Source: Dehalococcoidia bacterium (lineage in GTDB: Bacteria > Chloroflexota > Dehalococcoidia > GIF9 > AB-539-J10). Taken from it: a stretch of 35,207 bases of DNA. Below are positions 27,524-35,207 of the stretch, one piece after another. The translations under genes and the position numbers were made by a program. Position 1 is the stretch's first letter, and each line of letters opens with the position of its first letter. Location: assembly GCA_022866545.1 (NCBI GenBank), contig JALHUO010000192.1, forward strand, positions 1 through 35,207, written 5' to 3'. Below the pieces are notes generated by a model, which made no database searches, was not told the origin of the DNA, and saw only the letters and a program-made list of their open reading frames with translations.

Positions 27524-28495
27524 ATGGGGAATGTGGTAGACATTAAGCGTGAGTTCGGTGTAATCGGTTTGGGGCGTATGGGAGCAAATCTATCTCTCCA
27601 GGCCTTGGAGAAAGGCATGCGGGTTGTCGGTTTCGATATCAAAGCAGTTCCAGATGAACTGCTGAAGGCAGGGCTTGTTGAGATTGGTGGCCTTGAAGAA
27701 TTTCGTGAGAAACTGTCGCCACCAAGGCCGATTTTTATCTACGTCGCTGCAGGTCCAATCGTTGACCGTATCATAGACAATCTTGTACCCAATCTCGAGA
27801 GGGGCGACATTATCGTGGACGCTGGAAATTCCTATTGGGCCGACTCAATCCGTCGCCACAAACGAATCGCCGAGAAAGAGATCCACTTTATTGACCTTGG
27901 TACAAGTGGAGGTATGGAAGGGGCACGTCATGGCGCATGTTTCATGGCAGGGGGAGAAAGGGAGTCAATTGCCAGGGTCGAACCGTTGCTGATCGAGCTA
28001 GCCACGCCAGGCGGCTACGTGTATGCTGGCCCACCGGGGGCTGGCCACTTCATCAAGCTTGTACATAACGGAATTGAGTTTGGAATGCTCCAAGCGATCG
28101 GGGAGGGGATCGACCTGCTGGAGAATTACAGGTACAAACTGGATGTTGCTGAGATTCTGCGGTGCTGGCGTAACGGGTCTGTAATTCGTTCCTGGCTTGT
28201 CGATCTAATGGAAATGGCATACCGTGCTGAAGGGGGACTCGAGAGGGTTCCGGCATATGTTGAGGATACTGGAGAAGTGAACTGGCTTATTAACGATGCC
28301 CTGCACATGGAGGTTCCGATCCCAGTGATTTCACAGGCGGTTATGCAGCTTTTCGCATCACGTGACAAAAAGAAAAACTGGGCTAGAGCAATAGCGATGA
28401 TGAGACGTGGGTTTGGAGGACACCCATACGGTGCTGATGAGTCTATCGTCCGCGAGCGCAGAGAGGGCCGAGTTGGTGATTATCTAGGTGAGTAG
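27524..28495 (+). CDS. gnd: 6-phosphogluconate dehydrogenase, decarboxylating (short GndA/YqeC type)
   Basis: FGVIGLGRMGANLSLQAL, DLGTSGGMEGARHGACFMAGG, GAGHFIKLVHNGIEFGMLQAIGEG. Confidence 0.92.
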   Translation: MGNVVDIKREFGVIGLGRMGANLSLQALEKGMRVVGFDIKAVPDELLKAGLVEIGGLEEFREKLSPPRPIFIYVAAGPIVDRIIDNLVPNLERGDIIVDAGNSYWADSIRRHKRIAEKEIHFIDLGTSGGMEGARHGACFMAGGERESIARVEPLLIELATPGGYVYAGPPGAGHFIKLVHNGIEFGMLQAIGEGIDLLENYRYKLDVAEILRCWRNGSVIRSWLVDLMEMAYRAEGGLERVPAYVEDTGEVNWLINDALHMEVPIPVISQAVMQLFASRDKKKNWARAIAMMRRGFGGHPYGADESIVRERREGRVGDYLGE

Positions 28496-28640
28496 GCTTA
28501 ATACAACAGAGAAGCCGACAATATGATTTGCTGAGGAAACATGCAAACGCAGAACGATTAAGTCGAAATTTACCCGTTGCCAGAGTAAGACTTTAGCTAA
28601 CGGAAGCTTTGAACAAGAAAAACGTCGGATAAGGCACATA

Positions 28641-29705
28641 ATGAAAGCTGGAGCAGTGACACCCGGTCAAAGATACAGCGCCAGACTGATTGAAATGGCA
28701 CTTCCTTCAGTAGAGCTTGGCGAGGTCATGGTCAGGGTTAGAGAGGTAGGTATAGATGGCACAGATATTGAAATAAGCGGCGGTAGGTATGGTGAAAGCC
28801 CATCAGGTCAAGATTTTCTCATCCTGGGTCACGAAGCGCTTGGCGAAATCGAGGACTCAGGTAACGCCAAATTCAAGAAGGGCGAGCTAGTGGTCCCTAT
28901 AGTGAGGCGACCTGATAGCTGTGTCAATTGCCTTAATGGACAATATGACATGTGCCTTGAGGGCAACTACAAAGAATGTGGAATAAAGGGTTTGCACGGA
29001 TTCGCACGTGAGCACATATCTGAAAATCCAAAGTTTTTGGTTATGGTGCCCGCAAGTTTAAGAAGCATAGCGGTGCTCACTGAACCAATGAGCATAGTAA
29101 CGAAGGGAATTGACCAGGCAATTGAGTTTCATCACCGCTACTCTAATCCGGTTCAAGTAGCACTGGTGCTCGGAGCCGGCTCGTTAGGATTACTAGCCAC
29201 GGCTTTTCTCCGGGTTCAAAACTTCAATACATATACGCTTGACATCGTGCCTAAATCGAGCCTAAAAGGGCAGTTAGTTGAAGCATTAGGCGCTACTTAC
29301 CTGAATGGTGCCAGTTTGTCCATTCCTGAGCTTCCTGAACAGATCGGCAACCTGGACATAATAGTTGAGGCCACTGGCAATAGCACTGTAGCTTTTCAGG
29401 CAATGACTGCCCTTGGAAGAAATGGTATTCTGTGCCTTATGGGCGTGTCCACTGGTAACAAACCTCTGGAAATATGTGCTGATTGTCTTGATATGGAGAT
29501 GGTACTCGGAAATAAGGTGGTTTTCGGCACTGTTAGTTCAAACCGTAGTCATTTTGAGAGAGCAGTTGAATTACTGGCTAGTATCGAACGGAACTGGCCC
29601 CAGTGGTTATCAAAGCTAATTACACGACGGCTTAGAATAGATGAGTTCACTGATGCTCTTCACCCCACCCCCGATAATATTAAGACGGTGATACAGCTAT
29701 TATGA
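28641..29705 (+). CDS. Zinc-type alcohol/glucose 1-dehydrogenase-like MDR enzyme
   Basis: VGIDGTDIEISGGRYGESPSG, LGHEALGEIEDSG, RRPDSCVNCLNGQYDMC, resembling archaeal-type glucose dehydrogenase. Confidence 0.8.
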   Translation: MKAGAVTPGQRYSARLIEMALPSVELGEVMVRVREVGIDGTDIEISGGRYGESPSGQDFLILGHEALGEIEDSGNAKFKKGELVVPIVRRPDSCVNCLNGQYDMCLEGNYKECGIKGLHGFAREHISENPKFLVMVPASLRSIAVLTEPMSIVTKGIDQAIEFHHRYSNPVQVALVLGAGSLGLLATAFLRVQNFNTYTLDIVPKSSLKGQLVEALGATYLNGASLSIPELPEQIGNLDIIVEATGNSTVAFQAMTALGRNGILCLMGVSTGNKPLEICADCLDMEMVLGNKVVFGTVSSNRSHFERAVELLASIERNWPQWLSKLITRRLRIDEFTDALHPTPDNIKTVIQLL

Positions 29706-29789
29706 TAGAACGACCGAAGGTTTTCCTTTTGTTTAGATTTGGGATGGCCGTATGGGTAGGTGGATACTACTAGATGAACAAAAGCCGCA

Positions 29790-29831
29790 GGGACAGATTC
29801 GCTGCGCTCAGAAAATACATCTATTTGTCCC
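29790..29831. repeat. Imperfect inverted repeat between the glucose dehydrogenase and GH15 genes
   Basis: GGGACAGAT (29790-29798) / ATTTGTCCC (29823-29831). Confidence 0.35.
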
Positions 29832-29900
29832 CAAGCATATACTAAGATAGTTCACTGGTATTTTGCATAGGATTGTCTCGCTGTTTTGGAGGTCAGTTAT

Positions 29901-31859
29901 ATGCCAAGACAAATTGTGCTGGGCAACGGTAAAGTGGCTGTCGCTCTCGACAACAGAATGAGAATCAGAGACTTCTTCTATCCCCGGGTTGGCTTGGAGA
30001 ATCATCTTTCTGGCCACGAATTCAAAATTGGAGTTTGGACAAAGGGCAAGTTCATGTGGGTAGGAGATAATTGGAGCGTAGTAATGAACTATCTGCCGGA
30101 AACCTTGGTGAGCAGATGTATGGCAAAGAACAGTGAACTTGAGATCGAACTAGAGGTTAACGATGCAGTCCACAATTTCCTGGACATTTATTTAAGAAAA
30201 TTGGTTGTACACAATTTGACCAACTCGAAGCGTGAAGTCAGAGTGTTTTTTTCCCAAGACTTCCATATCTACGGTGTAGACGCCGGAGATACAGCAATGT
30301 ATGAGCCAATCATCAACTCCATCATCCATTATAAGCGCAAACGCTACTTCTTAATCAACGGATTGACAGACCAAGGTGGAGGCATATATCAGTTTGCAGT
30401 GGGCTACAAGGAGTCACCCAGCATGGAAGGCACCTGGAGAGATGCGGAAGATGGGATCCTACAAGGAAACCCGATTGCACAAGGCGCTGTCGACTCAGCA
30501 GTCTCCTTCAAGCTTGAAATGCAACCCCAGTCAACAAACACCATTTATTATTGGATAGCATGTGCGAATAACCTGGAGGAAGCTAAAGCATTGAATTCGG
30601 AGGTCAAAAGGATTGGAGTAGAACAACTCCTTCTGGAGACCGAAAACTATTGGAGCGCTTGGGTAAATAGACAAGATGTGGACCTGAGTATCTTGCCGCG
30701 CGAAATTACCAGGATGTTCAAGACATCTCTGCTTATAATGCGCACCCACGTTGACAATGGCGGAGCAATAATCGCTTCCTGCGATTCTGATGCGCTCCAG
30801 TTTAATCGGGACACATATGCCTATGCTTGGCCCAGAGACGGTGCCTTGGTGGCTTTAGCATTTGATATGGCGGGTTTCCAAGAGGTTTCGCGATTGTTCT
30901 TTGAATATTGCAGCCAGGTGATTTCCGACAGGGGCTTCTTCCATCACAAATATTCGCCGGACGGGTCGCTAGGCAGCAGTTGGCATGCGCTAGTTGATGC
31001 CAAAGGCGAGCCACAGTTACCTATTCAAGAAGATGAGACTGCTCTAGTGTTGTACGCTTTATGGAAGCATTATCAAAGATATCGTGACCTGGAGTTCATT
31101 GGAAAAGTCTATCCCAAACTAGTTCTCAAGGCTGCTGATTTCCTTCTGGACCACCGGGATGAAAAAACAGGATTGCCAAAACCTTCGTTTGACCTATGGG
31201 AGGAAAGAATAGGTGTATTTACATCAACCGTCGCTGCAGTATGTGCTGCACTAACAGCGGCTGCTAGGTTTGCCAAAGTATTCTATGATAGCAAGCGTCA
31301 AGATTTGCTGACCGAAGCCGCGATCCAGATGAAAGAAGCCATGTTGATACATCTGTATGACAAGAAACTAGGGCGCTTTATCAAGGCTATTTATCTTGAC
31401 GGCTCTCGTGATCTGACTCTCGATAGTAGCTTGTCCTACATTTTCACATGTGGACCTTTTGAGGCCGGGGACAAAGTGGCGGCAACTACTATGATGGCAC
31501 TGGCTAACGGGCTTTGGGTCAAGACGCCAATTGGAGGAATGGCTCGTTATGAGAACGACGAATATTATCGAGTATCAAAGGAGACTCAAGGAAATCCCTG
31601 GTTCATATGCACTCTCTGGATGGCTCGATGGTACATCGCCAGAGCTAATTCTATGGAGGAACTGACTAAGGGCCTGGATTTACTTTTCTGGGTAACGAAG
31701 CACTCGCCGCCATCAGGCCTACTGGGCGAGCAGCTTGACCCATATACAGGTGAGCCTGTATCAGTGTCACCATTAATTTGGAGTCACGCAGAATTTGTCA
31801 TAGCAGTATATGAATACCTGGATAAGCATCGTAGAATTTCATCAAGCACAGAAACATAA
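29901..31859 (+). CDS. Glycoside hydrolase family 15 (glucoamylase-like)
   Basis: MPRQIVLGNGKVAVALDNRMRIRDFFYPRVGLENH; RDTYAYAWPRDGALVALAFD; PSFDLWEERIGVFTSTVAAVCAAL; SD GGAGG before ATGCCAAGAC. Confidence 0.88.
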   Translation: MPRQIVLGNGKVAVALDNRMRIRDFFYPRVGLENHLSGHEFKIGVWTKGKFMWVGDNWSVVMNYLPETLVSRCMAKNSELEIELEVNDAVHNFLDIYLRKLVVHNLTNSKREVRVFFSQDFHIYGVDAGDTAMYEPIINSIIHYKRKRYFLINGLTDQGGGIYQFAVGYKESPSMEGTWRDAEDGILQGNPIAQGAVDSAVSFKLEMQPQSTNTIYYWIACANNLEEAKALNSEVKRIGVEQLLLETENYWSAWVNRQDVDLSILPREITRMFKTSLLIMRTHVDNGGAIIASCDSDALQFNRDTYAYAWPRDGALVALAFDMAGFQEVSRLFFEYCSQVISDRGFFHHKYSPDGSLGSSWHALVDAKGEPQLPIQEDETALVLYALWKHYQRYRDLEFIGKVYPKLVLKAADFLLDHRDEKTGLPKPSFDLWEERIGVFTSTVAAVCAALTAAARFAKVFYDSKRQDLLTEAAIQMKEAMLIHLYDKKLGRFIKAIYLDGSRDLTLDSSLSYIFTCGPFEAGDKVAATTMMALANGLWVKTPIGGMARYENDEYYRVSKETQGNPWFICTLWMARWYIARANSMEELTKGLDLLFWVTKHSPPSGLLGEQLDPYTGEPVSVSPLIWSHAEFVIAVYEYLDKHRRISSSTET

Positions 31860-31885
31860 ATGCACGAGAATAAAGGGGGGCAGAG

Positions 31886-32191
31886 TTGACACAGGTGAAG
31901 TTGTGTAAAACAGACAGTGTTCCTGTTGGAGAGCCTAAGCAGTTCAATATCGGAGAACTTGAAGTTTTGGTAATCAATTTGAAAGGTGAGTTTTTTTGTT
32001 TAGCGGCAAGATGCACTCATGCGGGAGCACCCCTTGCGGAGGGTAAGCTCATGGGCGATGTGCTTGTATGTCCCTGGCATGGCTCAAATTTCAGAGTGAT
32101 GAATGGCGCTGTCTTGAAAGGGCCAGCAGAAAAACCATTAAAAGTGTACCAGAATACAGTAAAGGAAGACTATCTCTTTATCGAACTTTAA
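31886..32191 (+). CDS. Rieske [2Fe-2S] ferredoxin
   Basis: CTHAGAPL and CPWHGSNF; TTG start after GGGGGG. Confidence 0.88.
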   Translation: MTQVKLCKTDSVPVGEPKQFNIGELEVLVINLKGEFFCLAARCTHAGAPLAEGKLMGDVLVCPWHGSNFRVMNGAVLKGPAEKPLKVYQNTVKEDYLFIEL

Positions 32192-32291
32192 CCGTCCCAA
32201 ATCGACTTCTAGCAACATGTTATATGATTTTAAAGCACTTTTCTTCAATTGGATGCTTGGGTGTTTAGCCCCTCTATTTTAGCCCTATGCT

Positions 32292-32618
32292 CTAAACATT
32301 AACTCTAATGCTGTTACCCTCAACTTTTACTTCATAGGCAGACTCATTTCCGGTTTTTCGTCGTATGAAGGCTATTCTCGGTCCTGCAACGTTCTTACCC
32401 GTTGTAACATCGAATTTGGAGCCATGCTTTGGGCATGTCACTACGTTACCCTCCAGTTTGCCCTTTGACAGGTCTCCACCGGCATGAGTACATACTTTGC
32501 CTATGGCGTAGAAGTTTCCCTGGTAGTTCACTACCAGTATCTCCTTGCCTGCAACCGTGAAACCCTTCATCTTTCCTACAGGTATCTCCTCAACCTTGGC
32601 AACCTCAACAAGGCTCAT
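32292..32618 (-). CDS. Rieske [2Fe-2S] ferredoxin
   Basis: CTHAGGDL and CPKHGSKF; SD GGAGG before ATGAGCCTTG. Confidence 0.88.
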   Translation of the reverse strand: MSLVEVAKVEEIPVGKMKGFTVAGKEILVVNYQGNFYAIGKVCTHAGGDLSKGKLEGNVVTCPKHGSKFDVTTGKNVAGPRIAFIRRKTGNESAYEVKVEGNSIRVNV

Positions 32619-32729
32619 TTTGTATACCTCCTTTCTCAAAATTAGAAATTTTTCTAGTGCTTGCCGTAACCACCTGCAAAACTAGATTGTTTCTACACTT
32701 TAGCACAGTAGACTTCATATAGCACATCG

Positions 32730-32860
32730 ATGACTTCTGTCAACGGCGTCCTGCTGATCGCCTCGCCGCAATATGGCGTGACAACGGAATTCCGCTGGTA
32801 GAAACGAGACCCCTGTTTCAAGGTGTGGCCATTGTGATGTGGGGAACGAAAGGAAGATAG
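32730..32860 (+). pseudogene. C-terminal fragment of a UbiE-like methyltransferase gene
   Basis: Encodes DRLAAIWRDNGIPLVETRPLFQGVAIVMWGTKGR*, matching the C-terminus of the 26715-27488 gene (DRLATIWRDNGIPLVETKPLLRGAAVVMWGKKSSN*); no 5' part present. Confidence 0.75.
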
Positions 32861-32869
32861 AGACCGCAC

Positions 32870-32931
32870 GAATTCCAGGGACACCATACCAATCAGGCCT
32901 ACTACGAATCAGGTATTGTATCCCCAGAATA
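32870..32931. repeat. 62-bp palindromic element, copy 1
   Basis: GAATTCCAGGGACACCATACCAATCAGGCCTACTACGAATCAGGTATTGTATCCCCAGAATA; arms GGGACACCATACC / GGTATTGTATCCC. Confidence 0.65.
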
Positions 32932-32958
32932 ATTACAGGATTTAGCACAAGTTCACGA

Positions 32959-33702
32959 TTAGTCTGCATCCGACTTGGGAGCTGTCAGCGCGACATACAC
33001 CACCGGTGGTTTTCTCGATGTATCTCGTTTGAGCGTAAATGTTCCTGGATATCTTTTGATGAGAGACTGTAATTTCTGATGACCGTAAGTACGGGGGTCA
33101 AATGCTGGATCCAATTGCCGAAGAACCAAGCCTAATGCCGCCAGATGAAGCCATTCCTCTTCCTTCGCAGCTAGATTGAACCCTTCGAGAAGAAGGTTCA
33201 ACGGGTCAGATACATCAGACTTTTCCTTCTTTGCTGCTGTCCTGCTTATTTCCTCGGGTCCAATTAGGTTTTCACAGTAGATGAATTGGTTGCAGGCGTT
33301 GGTGAAAGCCTCCGGAGTCTTTCTATCCCCCACTCCAATAACGAGAAGGCCTGCCTCTCTTATTCTTGTTGCCAGTCGTGTGTAGTCGCTGTCGCTGGCA
33401 ACAAGACAGAAGCCGCCTACGTTGTTACTGTGGAGTAGATCCATCGCGTCAATTATCATTGCACTATCTGTGGAATTCTTGCCAACCGTATACCTGAATT
33501 GCTGCATGGGCTGAATTGCATGTTTATGAAGCGAAGGCTTCCAGCTATTCATGTTTGTAGTGGTCCAGTCTCCGTATATCCGCTTGACCGTTATCAGCCC
33601 GACTTTACTGACCTCTGCCAGGATTTGAGGAAGAAGAGACGCCTGGGCATTGTCACCGTCAATCAGTACTGCAAATCTCAGTTGTTCAGATTGTTCATCC
33701 AT
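32959..33702 (-). CDS. NYN (PIN-like) domain protein with C-terminal OST-HTH/LOTUS-like domain
   Basis: FAVLIDGDNAQAS, KNSTDSAMIIDAMDLLHSNNVGGFCLVASDSDYTRLATRIREAGLLVIGVG; C-terminal ~80 aa winged-helix-like (HQKLQSLIKRYPGTFTL). Confidence 0.85.
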   Translation of the reverse strand: MDEQSEQLRFAVLIDGDNAQASLLPQILAEVSKVGLITVKRIYGDWTTTNMNSWKPSLHKHAIQPMQQFRYTVGKNSTDSAMIIDAMDLLHSNNVGGFCLVASDSDYTRLATRIREAGLLVIGVGDRKTPEAFTNACNQFIYCENLIGPEEISRTAAKKEKSDVSDPLNLLLEGFNLAAKEEEWLHLAALGLVLRQLDPAFDPRTYGHQKLQSLIKRYPGTFTLKRDTSRKPPVVYVALTAPKSDAD

Positions 33703-33830
33703 TGTGCACCTCTTTGGTTATCGACTGACGCCAAACCCCTATAGGGATAAAGCCTATGGGGTTTCGTAAGTCAATTCACTACGCATTTACGAAATTCTAC
33801 TCCGTATGTACAGCAAATAACAAGGGGCAA

Positions 33831-33921
33831 CAGAATAACGGATTGCGCGGTCTTCCAGTCGCTTTTAGGCGCTAAGGGATAAATTCAATTCCGCCTTTGG
33901 TAATCTGGCTCAGAAGACGCC
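33831..33921 (+). repeat. Dispersed intergenic repeat, copy D (interrupted by the palindromic element)
   Basis: aacggattgcgcggtcttccagtcgcttttaggcgctaagggataaattcaattccgcc...ggctcagaagacgccgaa. Confidence 0.55.
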
Positions 33922-33983
33922 GAATTCCAGGAACACCATACCAATTAGGCCTACTACAAATCAGGTATTATGTCCCCAGAATA
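33922..33983. repeat. 62-bp palindromic element, copy 2
   Basis: GAATTCCAGGAACACCATACCAATTAGGCCTACTACAAATCAGGTATTATGTCCCCAGAATA; few differences from copy 1. Confidence 0.65.
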
Positions 33984-34954
33984 CCGGCACCATTGCCTTG
34001 TTGAGATGCACTATTCAATGCCGCAAGCAGAAGCTTAGCAACAAACCCTTCCATAATATTGGCAAGGTCTAATATGTCCACTAATTCGTCCTCTATCTTG
34101 CCACGATGAAGTATCTGACTTCGCAACTCATAGCAGCGAGTGAAGAAATCAGCCGATGATTGTCCGTCAAAAAGTTCATTAGGGATTAAGCGACCAGCAA
34201 GCGTACGTCCAGCCTGACCAATCGATTGATGGTTTAATCGTTCGAGGCTGCTAATAATTGAATCCCTCGTCTGCTCGTCTACTGTTGACAGCCGAGTCTT
34301 GGCTATAAAGTCTTCCACTAATTCTTCTACCGCATCAGAGCGCCTGAGCGGCTCCAAGAGTGCTTCGACTGTTGTCACGAGCGTGATGAAACGACTGCGT
34401 GCGGATACATCAAAGAAGGAGCTCGCGTAAATTTCGCTTGCGAGCACCTGCTTTTCTGTAAGATGCCGAGCGTGAAGATATTCGCGTTGGAAGGTATCTA
34501 TTAGCCTAGGCGGAGACTTACCCACCGTCGCCTTCACGTCGCCTCTAACGAACTTCAGTTTTTCAACGTGCTCATAGACGTCAATCCCGTGTATATCATT
34601 CCTGACAGGGCATCCATATTGCTTTTGCAACGTAGCCAAGCCTGCTTTCGTTACACTACTTCGTTGCTTTCCATCGCCAAAATCTATGCCTAAGCGCTGT
34701 TCGATAGCCCAGTAAAGAAGTGCGCGTTTGGTTTTCTCGGCAGCATCTCTTGCTTGGTCTTCTGAAGCGAACGGCCCTCCTAAAACGGCAACCTGAGCGT
34801 GGTCTTTTATTGGCGTTCCAATGGCCCCACTGCGCATCCTGATGCGCTCGCCAAGCGGTAAAACTAATAGTTCAATCTCTTCTACATCGGAACCGATTCG
34901 ATACGCCTCAGGAAAATTGAATCGGAGCCTGAAATCGTATAGTGGCATAATCAA
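33968..34954 (-). CDS. Hypothetical protein with C-terminal HEPN-like region
   Basis: 328 aa; LVTTVEALLEPL and late CYELRSQILHRGKI (R-x4-H), resembling Apea/HEPN-type proteins. Family call is tentative. Confidence 0.6.
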   Translation of the reverse strand: MIMPLYDFRLRFNFPEAYRIGSDVEEIELLVLPLGERIRMRSGAIGTPIKDHAQVAVLGGPFASEDQARDAAEKTKRALLYWAIEQRLGIDFGDGKQRSSVTKAGLATLQKQYGCPVRNDIHGIDVYEHVEKLKFVRGDVKATVGKSPPRLIDTFQREYLHARHLTEKQVLASEIYASSFFDVSARSRFITLVTTVEALLEPLRRSDAVEELVEDFIAKTRLSTVDEQTRDSIISSLERLNHQSIGQAGRTLAGRLIPNELFDGQSSADFFTRCYELRSQILHRGKIEDELVDILDLANIMEGFVAKLLLAALNSASQQGNGAGILGT

Positions 34955-34991
34955 AGCTAATTATAGCATCGCTTTAGCCTTGGGAGAAGAG

Positions 34992-35026
34992 ACTGCTTAA
35001 TTCAAGCGGCACGCCTTTTAAGCAGT
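34992..35026. repeat. Inverted repeat between the radC-like and HEPN-like genes
   Basis: ACTGCTTAA (34992-35000) / TTAAGCAGT (35018-35026), perfect 9-bp arms. Confidence 0.4.
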
Positions 35027-35030
35027 GAGG

Positions 35031-35101
35031 AACAATATGACGGATTGTGCAGTTTTCCAGCCGCTCTTAAGCGCTAAGGGATAAACTCAATTTCGCCCTG
35101 G
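35031..35101 (+). repeat. Dispersed intergenic repeat, copy E (partial)
   Basis: gacggattgtgcagttttccagccgctcttaagcgctaagggataaactcaatttcgcc matches copy D. Confidence 0.55.
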
Positions 35102-35102
35102 C

Positions 35103-35207
35103 TTAAGCTCTTTTCCCCTCTTTGAGGCTCAAGAAGTCCGAGTTATATTCTTCAATTAGCCCGGCATCGGCAAAACTGAAGTAGCGATTCTCGCCGATGA
35201 TGATGTG
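35103..35207 (-). CDS. radC: RadC-like (JAB/MPN) protein, C-terminal fragment running off the window edge
   Basis: Reverse-strand reading not in the ORF track: HIIIGENRYFSFADAGLIEEYNSDFLSLKEGKRA*. Confidence 0.6.
   Translation of the reverse strand, partial: HIIIGENRYFSFADAGLIEEYNSDFLSLKEGKRA

Noticed and set aside
1-35207. CRISPR arrays, tRNA or rRNA genes
   Set aside because: No regularly spaced direct repeats, tRNA-like T-arm/acceptor combinations or rRNA-like stretches seen by eye; the dispersed repeats are too far apart and divergent to be CRISPR.

Overview
Bacterial chromosomal window of about 35 kb, read by eye with no searches run. A Chloroflexota/Dehalococcoidia-like anaerobe is my inference from gene content. 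Left part (minus strand): a CODH/acetyl-CoA synthase operon, acsE-cdhD-cdhA-cdhB-cdhC (cdhC runs off the edge), with archaeal-type CdhA/CdhB/CdhC next to a bacterial methyl-THF methyltransferase. Middle: J-domain protein, alpha/beta hydrolase, MFS transporter, two-subunit CoA-transferase, C_GCAxxG_C_C protein, CBS protein, an orphan lipoprotein, a Cys-rich ferredoxin-like protein, a nitroreductase, and a threonine/glycine module (tdh-kbl, ornithine-cyclodeaminase family, threonine aldolase). Then an RRM RNA-binding protein, three paralogous small zinc-ribbon genes and typA/bipA. Right part: UbiE-like methyltransferase, 6-phosphogluconate dehydrogenase, glucose-dehydrogenase-like enzyme, GH15 glucoamylase, two Rieske proteins, an NYN-domain protein, a HEPN-like protein and the 3' end of a radC-like gene. 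The strongest candidate for something undescribed is the zinc-ribbon set. All three copies carry a nearly identical leader of about 105 nt whose 11-bp helix pairs ATTGGATGACC with GGTCATCCAAT, covering the end of the Shine-Dalgarno and the AU of the start codon. Promoters are conserved in all three and terminator hairpins in two. Other non-coding structure includes a dispersed intergenic repeat family, a 62-bp palindromic element present twice (one copy supplies the stop codon of the HEPN-like gene), and a methyltransferase gene fragment.
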